In this document: in pieces, positions 59,014-64,000 of the stretch
Layout of the letters: every line of letters starts with the position of its first letter
How positions within the stretch are numbered: position 1 is the stretch's first letter
Assembly: GCF_030056665.1 (NCBI RefSeq)
Contig: NZ_JASHIG010000007.1
DNA: 64,000 bases
Reading direction: 5' to 3' (one strand)
Origin: Flectobacillus roseus
GTDB taxonomy: Bacteria > Bacteroidota > Bacteroidia > Cytophagales > Spirosomataceae
The notes under the pieces: generated by a model
Database searches by the model: none
What the model was told of the DNA's origin: nothing
Seen by the model: only the letters and a program-made list of their open reading frames with translations
Program-made: the position numbers and the translations under genes

Positions 59014-59688
59014 TTGAATTATTTTATTTTTTACATATTCCTCTGGATTTTAGAAAACGCGTCTTTTACGAAAGTAAGTGCTCGAAATCTGGCTAAAATA
59101 GAGTCAGAAAGGGCATTTCGAGAAAAAAGATATAAAGACGCTGTAAAATATTACCAGACAATATCGGACAATTCTTATTTTACTCCGCCCGAGGTTGTGC
59201 TAAACCAAGCGCATGTGTATTTGCTATCCGAAGATACCTTGCGTGCACAAGGCCTATACAAAAGGCTGATTCACCTCGAAGATTACAAAATGTCCTCAAC
59301 AACCTACTGTCAACTGGGCGTAATTAGTAGTGCCTTCAAAGACAGTGCTCAAGCATTAGTCTATTTCAAAGAAGCACTTAAGCTAAATCCACAGAACCAA
59401 ATTGCCCGTTTCAACTTTGAATTATTAAAACTTAGATTTCGAGGAGCCTCCGAGGATCCCAAGCCCGAACAACAGTCTAAATCCATGCCACCACCAAGTG
59501 CCAATCACGCTGAAGTGGAGCATACAGATGCGCAGGATGAAATGCTGAAAACGCTTAAGAATTACGGACTTTCTCCCGAAAAGGCTAGGAGTATCCTAGA
59601 AGCTATGAAAAACAACGAAGTACAGTATATTCAGCAAAAAAAGGGATTACTCAAGAAGAATAAGTCTAATATGAAACAATCTTGGTAA
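59014..59688 (+). CDS. TPR-repeat protein, BatC-like
   Basis: A 224-aa protein starting at TTG (59014), with no ATG in frame nearby and an in-frame stop just upstream. The N terminus NYFIFYIFLWILENASFT is a membrane or signal segment. Two to three TPR units follow (AFREKRYKDAVKYYQTISD; HVYLLSEDTLRAQGLYKRLI; CQLGVISSAFKDSAQALVYFKEALKLNPQNQIARFNFELLK) and then a Glu/Lys-rich helix with QDEMLKTLKNYGLSPEKARSIL, the segment conserved in Bacteroidota BatC/BatE. It is 76 bases after the VWA gene. Its function is not established. Confidence 0.72.
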   Translation: MNYFIFYIFLWILENASFTKVSARNLAKIESERAFREKRYKDAVKYYQTISDNSYFTPPEVVLNQAHVYLLSEDTLRAQGLYKRLIHLEDYKMSSTTYCQLGVISSAFKDSAQALVYFKEALKLNPQNQIARFNFELLKLRFRGASEDPKPEQQSKSMPPPSANHAEVEHTDAQDEMLKTLKNYGLSPEKARSILEAMKNNEVQYIQQKKGLLKKNKSNMKQSW

Positions 59689-59740
59689 ATCTTAAGATTA
59701 CTATTTAACCACCATTACAATACCAAACTTTAACTTTATT

Positions 59741-60916
59741 ATGCAAGAAGTGTATATCGTCTCAGCCGTTAGAACTCCTATCGGAAGTTTTGGCGGAGCT
59801 TTATCGAGTTTATCAGCAACAGATCTGGGCAGTATTGCCATAAAGGGCGCAATTGAAAAGGCTGGAATCAAACCAGAATTAGTAGAAGAAGTACTCATGG
59901 GTAATGTTATTTCTGCCAATTTGGGTCAAGCTCCTGCACGTATAGCAGCCCTCAAAGCTGGTCTTCCTCACGAAACACGCTGTACAACTATCAACAAAGT
60001 ATGTGCATCTGGCGCAAAAGCCATTATCTTTGCAGCGCAAAGTATCATGCTCGGAATGGCCGATGTTATCGTGGCGGGCGGTATGGAGAGTATGTCTAAT
60101 GCTCCGTATTATGTGCCTCGTGCTCGCTTTGGCTACAAATATGGCTCAAGTACTTTGGTCGACGGACTCGAAAAAGATGGTCTTTCTGATGCCTATGATG
60201 ATTGTGCAATGGGTATCTTTGCAGACAAAACTGCTCGTAAATACGGTATCACGCGTGAAGATCAAGATGATTTTGCGATTGAATCTTACCGTCGTAGTGC
60301 TGAGGCAACACAAAAAGGTTATTTTGCAGACGAGATTATTCCTGTCGAAGTACAAACTCGTAAAGGAGTTGTAACGATTTCGGAGGATGAAGAATATAAA
60401 AATGTCAATTTTGAAAAAATCCCTAACTTAAAACCAGCTTTTGAGAAAAAAGGGACAGTAACCGCAGCTAATGCGTCTACCTTGAATGATGGTGCCGCTG
60501 CGCTGGTTTTGATGTCAAAAAAGAAGGCTGAAAAACTCAAATTGACTCCATTAGCAAAAATTATTGGCTTTGCCGATGCCGAACAAGAACCTGCATGGTT
60601 TACAACCACCCCAACTGTAGCAGTGCCTAAAGCTATTCGTATGGCAGGACTAATTAAAGAGGAGGTAGACTTGTTTGAAGTGAACGAGGCGTTTGCTGTT
60701 GTCCCTTTGGCATTTGAAAAATTGTTGGATATTCCACAACATAAAATCAATGTTTTGGGTGGTGCCGTTTCATTGGGTCATCCACTGGGAGCTTCAGGTG
60801 CACGCATTGTTACAACTTTGATAAGCGCTCTTACACATAAAGGCGGACGTATTGGTGCTGCTGGTATTTGCAACGGAGGTGGCGGTGCTTCGGCGATTGT
60901 GATCGAAAAAATGTAA
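59741..60916 (+). CDS. acetyl-CoA acetyltransferase (thiolase)
   Basis: A 391-aa thiolase that joins two acetyl-CoA or cleaves acetoacetyl-CoA. The nucleophile C88 is in NKVCASGAKA, the His H347 in GHPLGASGAR, and the second Cys C377 in GICNGGGGAS; all are in place. Length is standard (about 390). It fits either fatty-acid/ketone metabolism or mevalonate-type isoprenoid synthesis; no companion gene is nearby to choose. Monocistronic, 52 bases after the TPR gene. Confidence 0.95.
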   Translation: MQEVYIVSAVRTPIGSFGGALSSLSATDLGSIAIKGAIEKAGIKPELVEEVLMGNVISANLGQAPARIAALKAGLPHETRCTTINKVCASGAKAIIFAAQSIMLGMADVIVAGGMESMSNAPYYVPRARFGYKYGSSTLVDGLEKDGLSDAYDDCAMGIFADKTARKYGITREDQDDFAIESYRRSAEATQKGYFADEIIPVEVQTRKGVVTISEDEEYKNVNFEKIPNLKPAFEKKGTVTAANASTLNDGAAALVLMSKKKAEKLKLTPLAKIIGFADAEQEPAWFTTTPTVAVPKAIRMAGLIKEEVDLFEVNEAFAVVPLAFEKLLDIPQHKINVLGGAVSLGHPLGASGARIVTTLISALTHKGGRIGAAGICNGGGGASAIVIEKM

Positions 60917-60945
60917 CTTCAATCGGTAGAGATTTTAAACAAAAA

Positions 60946-61114
60946 ATTTAGTGCGTCAAATAGAATTCTTTTTATCTGCAATAAGCGTTAAGCTTTATGC
61001 CGTAAGCTAGAAGTTCAAAAGTATTTTTCATGAAATAACAGAGAGCTTGCTTTACTTTTAGCTTAAGGCATATTGCTTAGAGCCTAAATCGGGTAAAATG
61101 TCCACTAACTTAGA
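60946..61114 (+). repeat. inverted-terminus (TTAGTGnG) element upstream of purC
   Basis: A 169-base non-coding element: left end TTTAGTGCGTCAAATAGAATT (60947-60967) and right end GGGTAAAATGTCCACTAACTTA (61091-61112). Interior has GCTTTATGCCGTAAGC and TTAGCTTAAGGCATATTGC-type pairs resembling the copy at 55.4 kb. The right end lies 26 bases before the purC start, and supplies an in-frame but probably unused ATG at 61098. Confidence 0.55.
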
Positions 61115-61139
61115 TGTTTTTAATACTACCCAACATAAA

Positions 61140-62081
61140 ATGAACGTAATAAAAAGTACCAATTTCAATTTTCCCAATCAAACGGGCTTTTACAAAGGTA
61201 AGGTAAGAGATGTATATTCGTTTGAAGACCTCCTTGTAATGGTGGCTTCTGACCGTATTTCAGCTTTTGATGTAGTGCTTCCAGAAGCGATTCCTTTTAA
61301 AGGACAGGTGTTGAACCAAATCGCTGAACATTTCTTGAAAGCTACTCAAGCGATTGTTCCAAACTGGTTGTTAGCAGTACCAGATCCTAATGTAAGTGCT
61401 GGTCTCAAATGCGAAGCTTTTCCTGTTGAAATGGTTGTTCGTGGATACTTGGCAGGTCATGCGGCTCGTACATACAAGTCAGGACTTCGTACACTTTGTG
61501 GGGTAACTTTGCCTGAAGGATTGAAAGAAAATGATAAATTGCCTCAGCCAATTATTACACCAACTACCAAAGCACACGAAGGTCACGACGAAGATATTTC
61601 TCGTGAAGATATTCTTGCCAAAGGATTAGTAAGCGAAGAGGATTATATTCAGCTAGAGCAATATACCTTGTCATTGTTCGAAAAAGGTACGCAAATGGCT
61701 GCCGAACAGGGTTTGATTTTGGTTGATACAAAATATGAGTTCGGTAAAATCGACGGTAAAATTGTATTGATTGACGAAATTCACACGCCTGATTCATCAC
61801 GTTATTTTTATGCGGACGGTTATGCCGAAAGACAAGCAAGTGGTGAATCTCAAAAACAACTTTCAAAAGAATTTGTTCGTGAGTGGTTAATCGCTAATAA
61901 TTTTCAAGGAAAAGAAGGACAAACAGTTCCTGTAATGACTCCAGAGTGGGTAAATCAAATTTCAGAACGTTATATCGAGCTTTTTGAAAAAGTTACAGGT
62001 AAAGCTTTCGAAAAATCTGTCTCAGATAATGTCTTAGAACGAGTTGAGAAAAACGTGTTAACTTTCTTGGCGAACAGATAA
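61140..62081 (+). CDS. purC: SAICAR synthetase (phosphoribosylaminoimidazole-succinocarboxamide synthase)
   Basis: A 313-aa purine biosynthesis enzyme, joining CAIR and aspartate with ATP. FYKGKVRDVYSFEDLLVMVASDRISAFDV is the ATP-binding N-terminal part, VEMVVRGYLAGHA, IDEIHTPDSSRYFY and the C-terminal tail are family-specific. The frame continues upstream to 61098, but that ATG belongs to a repeat element terminus; other family members begin near the sequence INSTNFNF, so I start at 61140. Monocistronic with its own terminator. Confidence 0.95.
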   Translation: MNVIKSTNFNFPNQTGFYKGKVRDVYSFEDLLVMVASDRISAFDVVLPEAIPFKGQVLNQIAEHFLKATQAIVPNWLLAVPDPNVSAGLKCEAFPVEMVVRGYLAGHAARTYKSGLRTLCGVTLPEGLKENDKLPQPIITPTTKAHEGHDEDISREDILAKGLVSEEDYIQLEQYTLSLFEKGTQMAAEQGLILVDTKYEFGKIDGKIVLIDEIHTPDSSRYFYADGYAERQASGESQKQLSKEFVREWLIANNFQGKEGQTVPVMTPEWVNQISERYIELFEKVTGKAFEKSVSDNVLERVEKNVLTFLANR

Positions 62082-62116
62082 TAGTCGCTAGAAATTTTAA
62101 ACATTTTAGTAATAAA

Positions 62117-62179
62117 TTGTACTTGAATAAGCTCTTGTTTTGCAGGAGCTTATTTGTAGTTATAAGTACAAATTTTTTT
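62117..62179 (+). terminator. Rho-independent terminator of purC
   Basis: AATAAGCTC (62126-62134) and GAGCTTATT (62146-62154) nested inside TTGTACTT (62117-62124) and AAGTACAA (62164-62171), followed by a run of seven T. Confidence 0.75.
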
Positions 62180-62355
62180 CGTGAAAATTGCTAAATTGCA
62201 AAGCATTTGTAGGTAGGTCATGTGAAGTGAACGTATTCTTATTAAATACTCATTTCCATGAAATTTGTACCTTCGAGCATACAAACTAGGGGCGAGTCCC
62301 TAAAGCATTTTTAATTCCAAAAAAATCTACTGCGATTATATAAAGTAGTAAAAAG

Positions 62356-62775
62356 ATGAATTTTAAGATTGAAAAAAACGAGCAATACGCTCTTATCGAA
62401 CTTAACGAAACAGCTTTAACTCAAGAAAATCACGCTGATTTCGAAAATATTATCCGTCAACTTTTCCGTGCTGGTTACGGTAATGTTATCGTAAAATTTG
62501 ATGAAATTGTTGAATTGGATGGTCATGGCGTTTCAGTAATTCGTAAAGGCAATAAAATCTGTTTAAACGAGCTAGGCTTGTTCATCATCGTAACTAAAAA
62601 TGATGAAATCATTGACCAATTAGATCGTGCCAAAATCGAAGATTTAACCATCATGCCAACTGTTCAAGAGGCAATTGATGCAGTATTCTTGAACGAACTC
62701 GAAAACGATTTTCAATCGGAAGATGAAGATGAGTTTGGCGGTGGCGAATACAGCGAGAGCGAAGAAGACTATTAA
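62356..62775 (+). CDS. STAS-domain protein (anti-anti-sigma-like)
   Basis: A 139-aa protein with a STAS fold: NEQYALIELNETALT at the start, VIVKFDEIVELDGHGVSVIRKGNKI around 46-70, GLFIIVTKNDEIIDQLDRAKI near 75-95. The usual phosphorylated Ser in SpoIIAA-like proteins (DSSG) corresponds here to DGHG, so canonical Ser phosphorylation looks lost. A 30-residue acidic tail (FQSEDEDEFGGGEYSESEEDY) follows. It lies upstream of the RNase Z gene, which in many Bacteroidota genomes follows a STAS gene. Role otherwise unknown. Confidence 0.8.
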   Translation: MNFKIEKNEQYALIELNETALTQENHADFENIIRQLFRAGYGNVIVKFDEIVELDGHGVSVIRKGNKICLNELGLFIIVTKNDEIIDQLDRAKIEDLTIMPTVQEAIDAVFLNELENDFQSEDEDEFGGGEYSESEEDY

Positions 62776-62838
62776 TCAAATTGTATAATACAAAGACTTA
62801 AAAGTATTCATCAAAGGGTATTTTTCTGTTTTTCGAAC

Positions 62839-62880
62839 AAAAAAACCTTATTAGACGTTAGTCTGATAAGGTTTTTTTTT
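62839..62880 (+). terminator. Rho-independent terminator of the STAS gene
   Basis: AAACCTTATTAGAC pairs with GTCTGATAAGGTTT (one G-T) around the loop GTTA, followed by a long T run. It would uncouple the STAS gene from the downstream RNase Z. Confidence 0.9.
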
Positions 62881-62901
62881 ATATTGAATCCCCGTTATGT
62901 A

Positions 62902-62965
62902 TTAGTGCTGAATATATGAGTTGTGAATTTTAAAGGTAAAATTTTTATTGTCAATATCTTATTCT
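62902..62965 (-). repeat. TTCACAATTCACAACTCA repeat family, minus-strand copy
   Basis: On the minus strand it reads GATATTGAC...AAAATTTTACC...AATTCACAACTCATATATTCAGCACTAAT, the same block order as the tandem units at 63.2-63.4 kb, with about 80 percent agreement by eye. Confidence 0.55.
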
Positions 62966-63039
62966 TTCAATTTGTTTAACCTAATGAGATAAAATATTGG
63001 TACTCATGAAATTACTCTCCAAATTCAATGCTTCTACTA

Positions 63040-63181
63040 AAGTTAGTGGGCAAAATAGAATTTAATTTTTGTGCCCAAGGCATTCAGGTATCAGCTTTCG
63101 GCGGTGGGCTTTGTAAAAAAGCATGGCTGTGGTTAATAAAAACATTTTAACACTCTGTGCCTTGTGCCTAAACACATAACT
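63040..63181 (+). repeat. truncated copy of the inverted-terminus (TTAGTGnG) element
   Basis: Left end AAGTTAGTGGGCAAAATAGA (63040-63059) and interior TCAGCTTTCGGCGGTGGGCTTT match the copy at 55.4 kb nearly exactly. The right end is missing; the sequence runs instead into the 48-base palindrome at 63183. Confidence 0.6.
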
Positions 63182-63182
63182 T

Positions 63183-63230
63183 AAATCTAATTCTGCACGA
63201 TTACTTAAGTAATCGTGCAAAATTAGATTT
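63183..63230. repeat. 48-base near-perfect palindrome
   Basis: The arms 63183-63206 and 63207-63230 are reverse complements with a single mismatch, centred on ACTTAAGT with no loop. It abuts the truncated repeat element and forms the first boundary of the tandem array that follows. Confidence 0.8.
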
Positions 63231-63416
63231 AATCAATTGGATATGTAAGATATTGATAATTAAAATTTTACATTCACAATTCACAACTCATAATTCAGCA
63301 CTAATACTTAAGTAATCGTGCAGAATTAGATTTAATCAATTGGAGATGTAAGATATTGATAATTATAACTTTACATTCACAATTCACAACTCATAATTCG
63401 GCACTAATACTTAAGT
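63203..63416 (+). repeat. 103-base tandem repeat, two units plus a terminal ACTTAAGT
   Basis: ACTTAAGT recurs at 63203, 63306 and 63409, exactly 103 bases apart, and everything between is repeated with few changes (about 95 percent by eye over two units). Each unit contains AATCGTGCA, AATTAGATTTAATCAATTGG, GTAAGATATTGATAATTA and the TTCACAATTCACAACTCA block. It ends about 50 bases before the start of the RNase Z gene, so it forms its upstream region. Confidence 0.85.
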
Positions 63417-63466
63417 GCTTTATTACTTAATTATTTTGTTTACCAGTAATTTAAAATTATAACAAT

Positions 63467-64000
63467 TTGAGTTTCCATCTTACTATCCTAGGTACGGGTT
63501 CTGCCAACCCAGTAGTAACACGTAATGCAACTTCCCACTTTTTGATGGTGGAGCAAGAAGGGTATCTGTTTGATTGTGGAGAGGCTACCCAAACGCAATT
63601 ACTTCGTTTCAAACTCAAGGCCACTCGTATCAAATATATTTTCATTACGCATCTTCATGGAGATCATTTCTTTGGGCTAATTGGTTTATTGTCAACACTT
63701 AATATGCATCACAGAGTCGACGATTTGTATATCTATGGTCCCAAAGGGCTTGCGGAGATATTGACCCTTCAAATGAAGTATTCGGATACACGTCTTAATT
63801 TTAAGGTACATTTTGAGGAAACTCGTTCCGAAGAGTCCTACCTCTTAATGGAAAATGACCATGTAAAGGTCACAACAATTCCATTGGTGCATCGGGTAGC
63901 ATGCTGTGGTTTTTTGATTGAGGAAAAAGAAAAACCACATAAAATTCTAAAAGAGCTATTGCCTGCGAATATTAGTATCGAGCAGATTAAACTCCTCAAA
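63467..64000 (+). CDS. rnz: ribonuclease Z, N-terminal part (cut by window edge)
   Basis: The 178 visible codons are the N-terminal part of a metallo-beta-lactamase-fold endonuclease that trims the 3' end of tRNA precursors. MSFHLTILGTGSANPVVTRNATS matches the rnz N terminus, FDCGEATQTQLLRFKL follows, and the zinc motif THLHGDH is at 61-67 (H62, H64, D66, H67). The start is TTG at 63467, with no ATG that keeps the conserved N terminus. It lies right after a 103-base tandem repeat and downstream of a STAS gene, but a terminator intervenes. The C-terminal half is outside the window. Confidence 0.92.
   Translation, partial: MSFHLTILGTGSANPVVTRNATSHFLMVEQEGYLFDCGEATQTQLLRFKLKATRIKYIFITHLHGDHFFGLIGLLSTLNMHHRVDDLYIYGPKGLAEILTLQMKYSDTRLNFKVHFEETRSEESYLLMENDHVKVTTIPLVHRVACCGFLIEEKEKPHKILKELLPANISIEQIKLLK

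Noticed and set aside
63203..63416. Possible CRISPR array at the tandem repeats before rnz
   Set aside because: The period is 103 bases with near-identical units rather than short repeats separated by unique spacers, and no cas genes are present.

Overview
This window looks like chromosomal DNA of a Bacteroidota bacterium, most likely order Cytophagales (Spirosomataceae-like; the genus is a guess). The evidence is a SusC/SusD pair, the type IX secretion protein PorQ, promoters of the TAnnTTTG class, a split transketolase, AT-rich intergenic DNA and many non-consensus ribosome binding sites. I see no rRNA, tRNA, CRISPR array, integrase, transposase or phage gene. Most genes are housekeeping or envelope genes.

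Layout. 1-8.3 kb: PAS-domain sensor (cut by the window edge), a sigma-54 activator, M42 peptidase, acyl-CoA carboxylase beta subunit, PorQ and HslU. 8.4-17.8 kb: a fused serine hydrolase/YdjC-type deacetylase, RpoN, a histidine kinase-response regulator pair, YtxH protein, a lone receiver protein, a candidate structured RNA, and an ECF sigma/anti-sigma/periplasmic-protein cassette. 17.9-25.9 kb: split transketolase, Bcp peroxiredoxin, M23 and M48 peptidases, FAH-family enzyme and SucC. 26.4-32.5 kb: SusC/SusD pair, LolD-like ATPase and a VOC protein. 32.8-40.5 kb: a plus-strand exopolysaccharide operon (polymerase/ligase, three glycosyltransferases, two acyl/acetyltransferases, WecA-like initiating transferase). 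40.5-47.0 kb: a minus-strand group with a degenerate PP2C-like membrane protein and five glycosyltransferases. 47.2-52.8 kb: queuosine-precursor transporter, AlaA and a large carbohydrate-binding lipoprotein. 53.1-57.9 kb: a GH109-like glycosidase, nucleotidyltransferase, GHMP sugar kinase and divergent LacI regulator, which together look like a sugar salvage module. 58.0-64.0 kb: an incomplete Bat pair, thiolase, PurC, STAS protein and RNase Z (cut by the window edge).

The most unusual structure is outside the genes. A family of short elements with inverted termini (core TTAGTGnGCAAAAT / ATTTTACCCACTAA) recurs at about 31.0, 48.0, 55.4, 60.9 and 63.0 kb, with a possible remnant at 49.6 kb, and its termini repeatedly lie just upstream of start codons. 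A second dispersed repeat (TTCACAATTCACAACTCA core) occurs at five places and forms a 103-bp tandem array next to a 48-bp near-perfect palindrome before rnz. Other points are tandem operator-like palindromes before the lacI gene, a 29-bp perfect hairpin between convergent genes, and a candidate ncRNA at 15.7-16.0 kb. All functional calls come from reading the sequence; no database search was run.
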